Shown piece after piece: positions 10,240 through 21,661 of a DNA stretch of 64,000 bases. The notes under the pieces were generated by a model that made no database searches, was not told where the DNA came from, and was given only the letters and a program-made list of their open reading frames with translations. How positions within the stretch are numbered: position 1 is the first letter of the stretch; each line of letters opens with the position of its first letter. Origin of the DNA: Capitulum mitella (taxonomy: Eukaryota > Arthropoda > Thecostraca > Pollicipedomorpha > Pollicipedidae); NCBI GenBank assembly GCA_030062745.1, contig CP099849.1, forward strand, positions 20,793,144 through 20,857,143, read 5' to 3'. The position numbers and the translations under genes are program-made.

Positions 10240-12430
10240 CTGGCTACGATGCTATTCGACGACTTGCAGCAGGTACTGCTTTTGCCCTTCATCCTTCGTC
10301 AGTACCTTGTTGTATACTTGGATAAGAGCCACAGCTCGTTCGGCGAAGTCCCTACCGCGATCCCGCACAGGACTTCCTTAGCGTCCGTGAAGCCAGATGC
10401 TGTCTCCCGATCAGCGGGATCGGCGGCAAGGAAGTCCATGTTGATGCCGTAGGCTTTCAGGTTGCCCACCGACTTTGCGGTAATGAAGTCGACGATGATC
10501 TTCCTGGGACGAGAACCTCCTTTTCTGCGAGATCCACCTGCGCTCGCTGGGAGGACTCTCCGATCCCTGTTCCTGGAGTGCCGCGATCATCCTCGTCTTC
10601 ATCTCACACGGCACGCCCTCGTCGAAGAACGACACAGCAGCCAGTTCTTCGCTGGGGCACCATAATAGGTGATTGTTATAATAAATCATATGTCGACTAT
10701 AATGCCATAATAGATAATAGGTGATCGGCAAACTCCTTGGAAATCCACTTCGAAATTTCAGCATTCACATCAGGCTTTGCAGAACGGCCAGGTCGTGCAC
10801 GGAAGCGCTGACCGCCGATGAAGAGCAGAACCATGCACTGACGTACAAAACAACCATGAAAGAGACGAAGCGCTTGAGTGCTCCCAATCCACTGAGAGAC
10901 ACGCAGAACTGATGGCAAAGCAAGAAGATCTTGATCCCGCAGATTATGCGCCCCATCCATCTGGCGTGATGGAACCATCTATCTGGCACGTTGGAGAGCA
11001 CCTGGCTGGGAACTTGATTCGCCGTGGAGGCTCTTGACCAAAGGGGATAATCGAGACCTCAAAGAACCAACTATAATCATCGCTAGGCTGGATTTCGGCG
11101 AGCTTCTCACGGCAGAAGGCGACGAAACGATCATTGGAAGAGAAAAACGTCTCGGCCACTGCTGGCTCCAGGTCTTCAAACACCATAGGTCCAAACTTGT
11201 TCCAATCAATGAGCCTCCATCTCTTTTTGAAGCTCTTGAACAAGGAGATCGCGGTCCCGAGGACGGACCGAAGCGCGTGGAGAAAGCCGCCTCTGCCACC
11301 AGTTCGACGACATGATGACGACAAGCAAAGTGAATAGGCCGTCACTCAAGCTTCCGCTGAAGAAGCGTGCTTGCTCCCACAACTTGTCCAGTATTGCTGG
11401 AGGTGGTGTCGAAGCTCATGCCGACGACGTTGTCCGAAACCTCTCAGTCTTCCAGACAAAGCGCGACAACGTCGGCTGGCGTTGCTCCGGCTCTACTTGC
11501 AACTTCCAAACACCGAGGAGCTTGGCGACACTTCTTGGACCGGTTACAATGACAGAGTCGATCCACCTTTTCCTTTCCGTCGTCAGTAACAGTTTGCCGT
11601 CCCAGTGGACCACCAGGTTGGGTGACGCGGAGAAAGAATGCTAGTCCGCATTCTTTCGTTTTCGATTTCGTCCGCAATGGCTTTCCTCTGCGATCTACGT
11701 GCGCGCCTGCCCGAGCTTCTGTGATCGCCAGGTCAGAGGAGTCGTGGCCGAGGACCGAAGCCGTCGCCGATAGGAAGTGAATTGCAGAGCGATCATTGAG
11801 CTTGGTCCGATTGAGGGCTGCTGCCTGACCAGGAGTGGCGATGTCCTTGGCTCTCCTGCAGGGCCGCTTCGAAGGCATGGCCAAGGGCTGCGGGCCATCC
11901 TGATCTGTCAGTTTTATGTTGTCGGTAGGCGAGTATTCCAGCTGGGCAGTTGCCTCATGCTCGGTCTGCTGTTTAATCTAACGGCGGGCCCTTTAAAGCT
12001 TCGGCCTACTGTTGTCGTTGAAGAGCTCGCTCCTCCTTCTCAGAAGGGAACTTATCGAATACCACCATGACGCCTCGGCGACCTGGCTCCCTTTGGGCCT
12101 AGAGAATGTCTTTATCCTCTTGGTTTTGATGATCTTAATGCTGCCGACAAGGGAAAGGTCAAAAAGATTGTTAAGGTTGTCCCTAAATCCATTCTTCTTG
12201 TCAATTTCCGGGGTGAACCTCCAGAATTTGCCTTTGGTACTGGTCAAGCTTCCTGTTGAGCTTCTTTATCACGTTCCGCTCCGGTGCAGTGAGAATACGG
12301 GCTTTGTTCCACACCTTCATCATTTCGCGGACGATCTGTGTTTTGACCTACCTCTGGGTAAGCCTATCCACACGGTGGGACTGAAAATATTGCTGCAGCA
12401 CTTCTCCCCGCGAAGTCAGTTCTGAGCACC
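10240..12430 (-). pseudogene. Decayed transposase-like gene of an arthropod transposon family
   Basis: Minus-strand coding similarity jumps between frames with stops and indels. From N- to C-terminus (high to low coordinates) readable blocks are: VWNKARILTAPERNVIKKLN near 12290; DKKNGFRDNLNNLFDLSLV near 12160-12215; LNDRSAIHFLSATASVLGHD near 11740-11800; SDNVVGMSFDTTSSNTG at about 11387-11437; CREKLAEIQPSDDYSWFFE near 11080-11140; CPSEELAAVSFFDE near 10620-10660; VDFITAKSVGNLKAYGI near 10450-10500. From memory, this order and the FDTTSSNTG block recall a multicopy uncharacterised protein family of crustacean and other arthropod genomes with an RNase-H-like, hAT-transposase-like character. The family name is not certain. 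An insertion of about 60 bp flanked by ATAATAGGTGAT interrupts it near 10660-10725. No intact product is possible. Confidence 0.7.
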
Positions 12431-14727
12431 GGTCAAACAAAATTCGGCTTTTTTTCTCGTGGTGCAGCCATAGTGGCACAGACTTCCGTTATAAAAGGTA
12501 CTTTCTGCAGTGACGCAGGTGGTCCTTAAATATCCTGACGTCTAAGAACGCGCGGGACATTGCCAGACCGGCACAGTCGGTTACCGTGGCATGGCAAGGC
12601 GTGGTACTTCAAATATATAAGTCGCAGTCTGCAAACGATGGCCAGAATATTGGCGAGATGTTGCGGCAGCTTCGATTCCTCCCTAAATGAGACAGTAGGT
12701 TGCCTGTCCGGGATAGTTTCTGTTGATCTAATCTATCCCCAAAATACATTTTCTCACTGAATTTTGGCCATATGTTTTTCAACACTGCGCAGAAGTGTAA
12801 AAGCTGTCCCAACACAGGCGGAACAAACTTCTCCATTTCCAGGTTATCGGCCCCAAAATAAAAAAGTCACCTCAGATTGAAATATTCGCCTTAGGCCCGC
12901 TTCAGTGAGATATCATCAACATTCGTCATCATCTGCAGTCTGGGCCATGCCATGTTCGTTAAGCAGATGAAGCATGCTCATGGGATGCTCAAACCCATGC
13001 ACTAGGAGCAGCGAGATTGACGGTTTTAATATATGACTGATTAGTTTTCCGTTTTCCTCGCGTAAAACTCTGGTTTAACCACCTAGTTCAATGAAGTTCT
13101 ACCAATCCGGTACTGGGATTTTAGCAGGGTTTTCGGATCAGGGTGATTGGTGATGACTACAGCACTGCTGAACTGTTACCGCATTCATATAAACCTTATC
13201 TCACCATAGCGAAACCGCCCTGCGCACCAGCTCGCCCTTCAGTTTTCTTGAGCTTGAACACATCAAAGATGGTTATCATCATTTTTAACGTGCTTACGAT
13301 GCAATGAAACGCCTTGGCCGCCCACCAGACAATCGCGGCATCGGGTGCCGGCGTGCTAATTACGAAACACGCTCGCCAGCGGTCACTAGGTGTGCCTGCA
13401 ATACGTATTATAAAGTGATGCTTGTAAGTGTGCTCCCACATTACTCAGGAGCGCTTTATGGAATACCTTCCTGGGTACGCTAGTACACCTGGCTGTTTTT
13501 TTTCTTTGCATGGGCAAAGGATCTTGACTGGGGGGGCAAAGTATCCGACTGGGGGGGCATTTGCCCCCCCAGTTAACATGTTAAAATAGGCCCTGCTACA
13601 GTGGAGCCCTAGCTGGTGAGCGACTATTACCTAACGCGGCCGACGCTCGACGCTCGTTGGCCGCGACCAACCCCTGCTCGGCCGGCGTCCTTCCCCGGAG
13701 CCGGTCCAGATCAGCCACGAAACTTTGCACAATGGAATGGGGGTCTCTGCCCAAGCATTGACTCTGGGGATCCAAACCATTGCGGGTGTCCGCCTCATAT
13801 GGGTGCGTGTTGAATTTGCAATCTTTGCAGGCGCTCCAGGAGCCTGGAAGCCTCCAAAACAAGTGCGTGTCGGGCGCCAATCACATTTCTGCTCATATTT
13901 GCCCCTAGGGTCGGTGATACGTTTCCAGAAACGTTAAGGTAATGGGTCCACGCCTCTCCCCCGCGGTCGCTGTACCTAAGGGGTGCCCAACCAACATGGG
14001 GGAAGTGGTGCCAAAGTACCTACAAAAATATGGAAAGCTACGCTCATGGTCGAGATTCTGACTTTTTGCGGCCCATTCAATAGACTATACGAACGAACCT
14101 GACCAGACAGTCTGGCTTCTGAAGAGCATGATGCATTAGTAACTTCCAGCTGGGATTAACATTTATGTATGACATGAACAAACGGAAAAAAGTGTGCTTA
14201 AATCACAGAAAAGGGTTCACCCTGTCGTCGATGTCTCGAAACAGAACCACATGTCCAAGACCGTCGGAAGCGCCGGTGGTGTCGGGGAAGTCGGGTCGTC
14301 TCGCGAGTCTCTGCGTCAGTCGAAGCGGCTGCCGGTCATCTTAAAGATATCAGGCCTCATGCCGCGCTGGAGAGATTGAGGTCCCGCGCCAGTCACTGCA
14401 GAGAGGCGTCCTGGTGTGAAAGGCTAAGACGCTTACGTCGATGGTGGCCGAGCCCTGCGTGTGATTGGCGGCTGTGGAGGAAGGACGGCAAGATCGCCGC
14501 CCTCTACAGCAGCCGGTTGGCTCCCGTGGTTCACTGTTTGTCAGCCACGTTCCGCCGGCAAAAACGTGCACATACTGCGGTAACACGCCCGTCCTCCTGA
14601 AAACATTGACACGGCTAATACCACCACAAAATACATCGAACGATAAACGAGAAACTTTCGTTGGTGTTTAGGCAACCGGCCCATCTTATCATTTAGTCGC
14701 TGCGTCTCTTGTTTCCTGCTGGCAAAA
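12431..14727. other. Gene-poor stretch upstream of NDUFA2
   Basis: No convincing gene. Around 13500-13595 there are G-tract palindromes (GGGGGGGCATTTGCCCCCCC at 13552-13571) with a GGCCCTG end, probably a decayed MITE. The last 80 bases before the NDUFA2 start are the presumed promoter; I see no TATA box, and AAAAATGGCG at the start codon resembles a YY1-type downstream element of housekeeping genes. Confidence 0.5.
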
Positions 14728-15757
14728 ATGGCGTCTGCTGGTGCAAGTGCGTTGAGGTTTGGTACGCATTTAAAAGAGCTGAGGATTCATTTATGCCAGA
14801 AATCAAATGCAAGTCAAGGAGTCAGGTATGTTCATTAGTGAAGTATATTTTCCAGTGGGATTGGCCGGCCTGTCAGTTGTTCTGCGGTCATCTTGTGGTG
14901 CGCTGGGAACGCCTACATTGCTAATGTTTTCTAATTCACGTATTTTAATGAATTCCCTTTAAACACATGATCTCATGGCGTTGTAGTTAAGAAAACTGTA
15001 TTCGTTAAGTACAATTCTTTGTATTCCAATGCTTTTTTAAATCAGCTTATGCATCAGCAAATGTATAAAACAATGGTTTGGTTATAGACCTCACTTGATT
15101 GCTATATGGGATCATGGTTTTTATGATCTTGTGGTATTAAATGGAACTACTTGTGTAAGTAAAAATGAAAAAAAGGTTTTTGTGTTCTTAAAAGATTACT
15201 TCAACAATGTAAGGTTCAGTGGTATGATGATTGATACTTAATGTGTGCATTTTGTAGCTTCTCTTCTGATTGATATTTAATGTGTGCATTTTGTTGCTTC
15301 CCTTCTCCATTTGTATCAGGTGTTTGTGTTTTACAGGGAGTTCATTGAGAGCAGTTATGTTCCAATAAAGAAGGCAAATCCCAACTTTCCCCATTTTGAT
15401 CCGGGAATGCAGTGGAATTCATCCAAAACTGTATGCAAGATATGGTAAGAATTTAATATCTATCTCCATGTGTTGGTAAGCCTAGCCAAATTGCTCTTGA
15501 AAAATGAGCACAACATTAATTCGCCTGGTCTTTGCATTTAGTGCATTTTAATATTAAAGCATTTGTATTGCATTAAAAAGGCTTTTCTTGTATTTTTGTA
15601 GGTGTTCACAATGGCCCTTTTCCCTGGATTATTTGTCAGGCATCTAAATACTTGTGTATTTTGTTTTGCAGCCTTTGGTAAGGAGAACAGTGTACCTCTC
15701 ACCAACATGAGCAAGGAGCAGGTGATGAAAACCCTGCAGACACTAGTGAAACAGTAG
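14728..15757 (+). CDS. NDUFA2: NADH dehydrogenase 1 alpha subcomplex subunit 2 (three exons, frame break in exon 2)
   Basis: Accessory subunit of mitochondrial complex I with a thioredoxin-like fold. Exons: 14728-14825, 15337-15444 and 15672-15757, with GT-AG introns (donors gtatgt and gtaaga; acceptors ttacag and ttgcag). Key blocks are LKELRIHLCQKSNASQGVRE across the first junction, VPIKKANPNFP, then ILIRECSG and PKLYARYAFGKEN across the second, closing at TAG 15755-15757. Family length is about 99 residues and this would be about 97. The start ATG has AAAAATGG context. Exon 2 has a four-C run at 15389-15392 where three are needed: as given, the frame shifts after NFP and meets TAA at 15679-15681. 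Splice phases agree only if one C is absent, so this is either an assembly error or a real frameshift. Codons are AT-ending, unlike the other genes. Confidence 0.92.
15229..15306. repeat. Tandem duplication in NDUFA2 intron 1
   Basis: Two 39-base units (core TTAATGTGTGCATTTTGT) at 15229-15267 and 15268-15306, with about three differences. It lies immediately 5' of the exon 2 acceptor tract. Confidence 0.9.
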
Positions 15758-18700
15758 CAAGCTCTTGTTTGGATTTGCAGTTATTGTACATTTTTGCTGA
15801 CTTCATGTGTGAATCAGCAGCCATTGTGGTATGCTAAATGCTGGTAAATATATGTCCATGAGGATGATTGTATTTTTTAAAGGTTTTATATACAGCAGCA
15901 GATATGTGCAACCTCAGAGCCTTTGTATAGTTTTTAAGGTTGGCAATTCAAAAAATGCTGGGAAGGCCTGCTTTCTACCATGGGCATTTATTAATTTTAC
16001 CCCAACAAATGCCAGTACATCCCATGTTAAAATCTGTTTACAGTGGGGTTTGGACCACCCTTCCTCCCAACATCTGGAAATCTGGCCAGGTTCTCTGGCC
16101 ATCCTGCTTTCTTGTTGTTTACACAAATGAAATTTGCAGCTTATTGCATACTTCTATAAGTAAAACATGGCACAAACTGGCATAGTCATTGAGGTCTACA
16201 GCAATGCTATCACCGGGATGTGTGTAGTCTCATAGATATGCTAACCAGAGTGAAGTGTCTTTAAAACAAGAACACCTGCTCATTTGGGTTCTGATACCAC
16301 CGTTCATCGGACGCTGGGGCCTGGCGCGTTTCGCGCATGATGAGACATCTGTCGGCTGTATTTATAACTAGCGTATTCGCTGGGCTCCGCCGCTTGCCCG
16401 TACGGCAGCGAGCTTTGTTTCAGCGGGAGCGCACAGATGCAGCCTCTCCGATGCGATCCTGTTTACTTCGAGTGACACAAACGTAAACTGATTAGCCATT
16501 CCGAAAATGTTTGTTCCCAGATCCATTTACTTGTCACTATTTTTCGGAAAAGCCATTCACAGGCCAATTTTTAGATCGTATGCTACGAAGGCCTTCGCAA
16601 TAGGTCCACTTATGTCGACGACGATCGGTTTGATCACACCGTATTTGCTGATGGTCGTTGTCAACGTAAACTACGGAAAGTGTGGCACAAAGAGCTTGAG
16701 TAAAAGTCCTGACTGGTGTATACAACCCCGGCAATGTTCGTCACGCTATTATACACGCAGTCATAGAAGCATGGGTATAGCTGTTCATCGATTTCTGGGT
16801 GCCCGAGAACCCATCAGGCTGAAGTTGATACCTACAGAAACGTTGTTGACTGGTCGGTAGTTACCCGTCATTTTGACCTCTGGCTTTCGACTATTTGTCA
16901 CTATGAAAGGAAGAGTAACACAACTAGGTTATGGCAATAATAATTGCTGTATGTCGTGGTGTAAAATTCACCAAAACGGCGTAACAGCCCTCTTTGGTAC
17001 CATCAGTCGTTTTTCGAAAACTCTGCCATTGAATATCCGGACGATGAGCGACATCAGATCATGAACAATCCAAAAAACATTAGCGAATATATCGGTCATC
17101 TGAGTAACGCGGAACGCGACTTGATGACTCATCCACTTATACCGATCCAAAACTGAGCTGAAAAAAACAGTAAAAACAGCTGTAAGACCTGACAAACAAG
17201 CGTAGTTAGTTACACGCTCTTCTTCGCTGGAAAAAGGCCTACTTTAGCGATGGTCTGTGCAGATCCTGGCTGACTGTTGGTGGGTACGCTCGTACTCCCG
17301 CCTGTAGGACACGGAACGTCAAGGGCTTAGTGCCCCTCAAACTTTTTCCCGCGAAGTCGAAACGTTAGCTGGGCTTTCTGAGCTGAACGCACGGCGTGGA
17401 CCCGGCCTCGGCAAGAGAGCGGTGCCCGTTGCACGTGGCGCAGCCGATACGCTTTGGCGATCTAAAGGCTTGTTGGAGTCCGAACAACGTCAAAGCTGGG
17501 CTGTGATACAGGCATCCAGAACACGGATGGCACTTTGCCGTTGGTTGATGAGACATCTAGGATGATTGCTGCTAGGGCTGTCATGAAAGGCTTCTTGTTC
17601 ACGCCTAAACTCAAATTATAGTTGAAATTCTGCGAGTCTTGAATCACGATTTCTATCCAAGCGGGACTACGGGCAAAAAACGATTGCGATCCAAAAATAA
17701 TGAGGTCTCATTAGTCGAACCACCACGGGAGATACATAGGTATGGCCTGTTTCTTTGAAATCACACCCAACCCATGCAGTACATTTGCAGGGAGCGTGGG
17801 ATTCAAGATAACTCCAGAAAAAACATCCTGACGTATTTTTAGTTCTGTCCTCAGACGATCGCCTAGTTTTACAACCAGCAATGCACATTTTTAGCAGATT
17901 ACCGTCTTTTTCACGAAAAGGTAAGACGACAAATGAAAGACAAATATCCATGCACATAATTAGGAAGATTTTATCAGCAGGATTGGTAGGCTTTAGCAGT
18001 TAGTTGGGTAAGTTGCGAAAAAGAAACATAATCATAGCTCATCGTCACCGTCGACCGCCGTCACGCCGATGCAATACGGCACGGCGGGCCCGGGCCCCGC
18101 TCCCTAAGCCCTCTGAGGACGGTCACTGGGCCGGCGGGACAGCGGGCTAAACCTTCGGCCGCCGTCACGCGGCGCCGCCCGGCCTCCGATGGCGTTGGAG
18201 AACGCCGCTCGGCCGGCGCGGGCAGTGAGAACTGTCGGTCTCCGCTATGGCGAAGGCGGTGTTGAGCTGTGGGCTGATGCCATTGCAGTGATGCTCGCCA
18301 TTGCATCGATTTTGCATAGATGCCCTCTGCCCAATGGCGATCAAGCCAATGGCGACACGCCATTAACTATGACTATAACAGAGTTAACTATGTCCTCAGG
18401 CCAAAGCCTCGGATGATATGTTAACTGGGGGCAATTTGCCCTCCCCCACAGTGAATGGCTTTTGTCCCTCAGTGGAAGCCCCAAAAAGGGATGAGAATTA
18501 TTGCCGACATACATTACTTGCGTTCATTGTCCTTTTTTGTTGCTGGTCAGATACAAATATGTATTTCTTCCTACTTTTGAGGTTTGTTAATCATTGCGGC
18601 TCATCATCTAGCATTAATGTCTTTTATTTGGACCATCTTTGTTGCCTCACGGTATAGCAGTTAGCGCGCCATCATCCCCGCCCAACAGTCGGTCACAGGG

Positions 18701-19222
18701 CTAAGCTCGGGTGCGCTAGCTGCGTCAAAAGCGAAGGCAGTCGACATCAACAATCAACATGTATCACTCAGGACTGATATTTGCACTCATTGACGTTACG
18801 TCATCATCTTGACGGTAACAGCAAGTAGTAATCATTGCACTACATAGTTTACTGAAAATACTAAAACTAAAAATTAAGAAAGGGAGCTTACTGTGACTCA
18901 GTTACGAATGGAAAGAAAACGCGCGCTTTCAGCGCGCCAATTTTTATAAAGGTTGGCCTACATAAATATTAATTTATTTGGGCATCAATACCTGAGCTAA
19001 ATCAACAGTATTGACGATTTGAATTTTCCATGAATAGATTGCGCATGTAATAGATTGCGCCAAAAACGCCGTGGACGGTTGTTTTCCCAAATTGCCCCCT
19101 CCCCCCCAAACAGTCCAAATCCCTTATCCCAGGCTCCTGCCTCAAGGTATTGCCATAATTAGAAATGCACATTTCTTTACACAGTTGGTTACTGCCAAAC
19201 CTTACCTTAAACCTGCTCCTTT
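15758..19222. other. NDUFA2 3' flank and gene-poor DNA
   Basis: The first few hundred AT-rich bases are likely NDUFA2 3' untranslated sequence; no clean AATAAA is seen. A TATTTATAAC word lies at about 16360 without a recognisable gene after it. A short G-tract palindrome (GGGGGCAATTTGCCCTCCCCC) at about 18427-18447 resembles other decayed MITE centres. The remainder holds only chance ORFs. Confidence 0.45.
18058..18180 (+). repeat. GC-rich dispersed repeat, copy 1
   Basis: Shares GCACGGC..GGGCCCGGGCCCCG, then a GACGG..CTGGGCCGGCG block and CCTTCGGCCGCCGTCACGC, in the same order with 20475-20600. The copies differ by substitutions and small indels. No coding function is apparent. Confidence 0.75.
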
Positions 19223-19499
19223 CAGGCACGTAACCAGGATTTTCCTCAGACGGGAGGCCAAATGTTAAATTTTGTCATATACCACTGCCATATGACGAAG
19301 TTTCCAGGAAAAAACAGCAATTTTATGTGATTAACCTCATATTTAACCCACAGGAATACACTTAATGTTTGTTTTTGCAACATATACATGATAGCTATTC
19401 CGTATTCGTGCGAAATCGTTATATATCTGGTGTAGATCGCTTGGCTCAGGGAGGGGGCATGGCCCCCATCGCCCCCTTCCCCCCTTGGCTACGTCTCTG
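19223..19499 (-). mobile_element. MITE family 2, complete copy with perfect target-site duplication
   Basis: A 277-bp element. CAGGCACGTAACCAGGATTT opens it and CCTTGGCTACGTCTCTG closes it, inverted versions of each other. It is bounded by GCTCCTTT at 19215-19222 and again at 19500-19507, a perfect 8-bp duplication as produced by hAT transposition. The central part is AT-rich (CATATACCACTGCCATATG, TTTTTGCAACATATACATGA), with a G/C-rich block at one end. No ORF. Confidence 0.9.
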
Positions 19500-19507
19500 G
19501 CTCCTTT

Positions 19508-21105
19508 CTATATTGCCACCATTAGTTCCATGCGCTTAAATTTCGGAAAACCCAAATTCTCGCAATCGGACGTAACTAACGCTTACTCCACGGCAGCCTT
19601 ATTCCCTGGCAGAGTAAGCCAGAAATATGACCAGAAAATGCCAGGGGCTGCCGGTCGTTGGGTCAGTCGCCATTTCACAGCCTCAGGCAGCGTCAAATTC
19701 CCAGTACGTGGCGATCCGAGCCGAGACAAAAGCAAGACACTGGAGCCCCCCCCCCCCGTCGCCCGGCGGACCAGCCCTTAACGTCCACAGCGAGCGGCCT
19801 TCGGAATGCGCGCCCGAGGCGCTCGGCAGGGGGCGGCGGGCGCTTATCATGCTGGAAGCCCCTCGTGTTGTGTTGTACCGTGTCAGAACTCTTCGGCTCA
19901 ACATCTTTACTTTCAAGAACATCGAGCACGAAATGGCCTCAGTGGTCATGTGACATGTGGCGGTGTTAAGTATGTGGCAGGTGGGCCGCCAGGAGACTGT
20001 GGTGAGATCAGATCCGTGTGGGTGAGGTCACATGCACGACGTCCTGCAGTGGTCTAACATGACAGGCCCTGCCCCCGTCACTGAGCCGAACCGACACAAG
20101 CGGCAGCTGCAACCAGCTTTCCGCGAGCGAGCGCCCGCCAATGGCTCGCAACGAACTCAGTGTGGATGGATGTGATTGTGACTACATCAGTGCAGTTGAA
20201 CTGTTGGCAACTTTGAGCAGTTATCGTCTATTTATTACCCGCGTTGAGAAGGCTTTTACAAAGATGTACAAAGATGCGAAAAACTATTCTCCGCATAATG
20301 ATAATCAATGCAGAATTAGTGTCCATTTGTTGATGCATAGATGAAGAACACCAAACGCAAATCAGAATGCACTGGTTAATATGTTCTAATGTTGGTTTAG
20401 CAGGCTTAGTAGTTAGTAAAGAGAACTTCAACAGAAACATCCGCTGGGGCATAGCTGTGGCGTCGGCCGCCGTATTACCGCCGCAGCACGGCACGACGGG
20501 CCCGGGCCCCGTCCCGAGGCCTCTGGGGACGGGCGCTGGGCCGGCGCGGCAGCACGCTGAACCTTCGGCCGCCGTCACGCCGCCGCAGCACGGTAGACGG
20601 GACGGTCCCTGGTGCCGCCGGGGACTGCTGCCCATCTGGGGAGGCAGCAGACAGTCGCCGGCCGCCGCCAAGCCGCAGCCGCGCAATATGGCGGCGCCGG
20701 TGCAGCAACACCTGCAAGGCAGCTGGTGGAAAACAAAAGAACTTGAGGGACGTTTTGGGCCCCAAGTAAGAGGATGGAGAAAAGAAATTTGATATTATGC
20801 GGCCAGTCAAGAAACAGAAAACTAATCCAGACATCACCAAACTCACTATTAAATTACTTGAAAAAGGGACTGGAATGTTGGGTGCAATTGTTCCACTAGA
20901 GGGGTCAGGGAATGCATTCCGACCCAGGTTTGTGGAATTTAACGTAGCAGCTATGAATTCTGCATGAAAGAATCTTACAAAATCTCGGAATTTATTTCCC
21001 TTTCTCTCCCCCCGTCTCCACTGTTGGCCTGTGTCGTAGCCTTCGATTTATAAACTGCCATTTTTTTTATTTCTTGCAAAGGTGAGAGTGTTGGACCCAG
21101 CGCAA
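19508..21105. other. Gene-poor stretch containing GC-rich repeat copy 2
   Basis: Apart from the repeat at 20475-20600 there is no supported gene. ORFs at 19627-19969 and 20141-20344 lack family signatures. ATGGCGGCG at about 20689 mimics a housekeeping start but no continuing coding sequence follows. Confidence 0.4.
20475..20600 (+). repeat. GC-rich dispersed repeat, copy 2
   Basis: Direct-orientation partner of 18058-18180, about 2.4 kb away. Longest identical blocks include ACGGGCCCGGGCCCCG-type and CCTTCGGCCGCCGTCACGC. The short Gly/Pro/Ala-rich ORFs here are read off this repeat. Confidence 0.75.
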
Positions 21106-21661
21106 CAGGGGCCTGACAAGGTCGGTTTCCGGCTAGCCGGATAGCCGCCGATCAATCGGCTAGCCGCAGCATGCGGCTAGTCCACCCGGTTCACCGGCCG
21201 TGAAGAAGGGGGGGGGGATAAAAACGCAAGCGCAAAGACGAACGTCGCAAAGCATGCGCAGCTAATTGTTCGTCTTTTGGAGCAGTCACTAGTGTTATGA
21301 ATTCTGATGGCCATTTTTTCAATTTTTTTCAGGGTAGCGAGATGCTACCCAATCAACTTTCTGGACTCTGCGCTGTGTGGCAAGACTGCGAGATTTTCCA
21401 AGATCTGGCAGACCTTGGGAAATTTGCGAAGATCTTCGGAAATTGTCTTTGTTCTTGGGATCTTGGGATAACTTTAAATTGATTCGATTTAATTGAAAAA
21501 GACTGAGGATACATTTTCCACCTCACGACCAAAATAAGACCCGTTATGGGACTCTCCATTAGTCCTTGTCCATCTAGTCTCAAAATCGGGTAGCCGGATA
21601 GCCGCCGGTGCTGAGTCGGCTAGTCGCCGACCCGAAAACTGGCTAGCCGCAACCAGCCCTG
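21106..21661. mobile_element. GGCTAGCC-rich element, possible MITE
   Basis: The left end (CAGGGGCCTG, then CCGGCTAGCCGGATAGCCGC) and right end (reverse complement CAGGGCTGGTTGCGGCTAGCC) both start CAGGG and both carry clustered GGCTAGCC/GGATAGCCG motifs in inverted orientation, enclosing an AT-rich centre. I found no convincing 8-bp duplication at these exact boundaries, so the limits are tentative. Confidence 0.5.
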
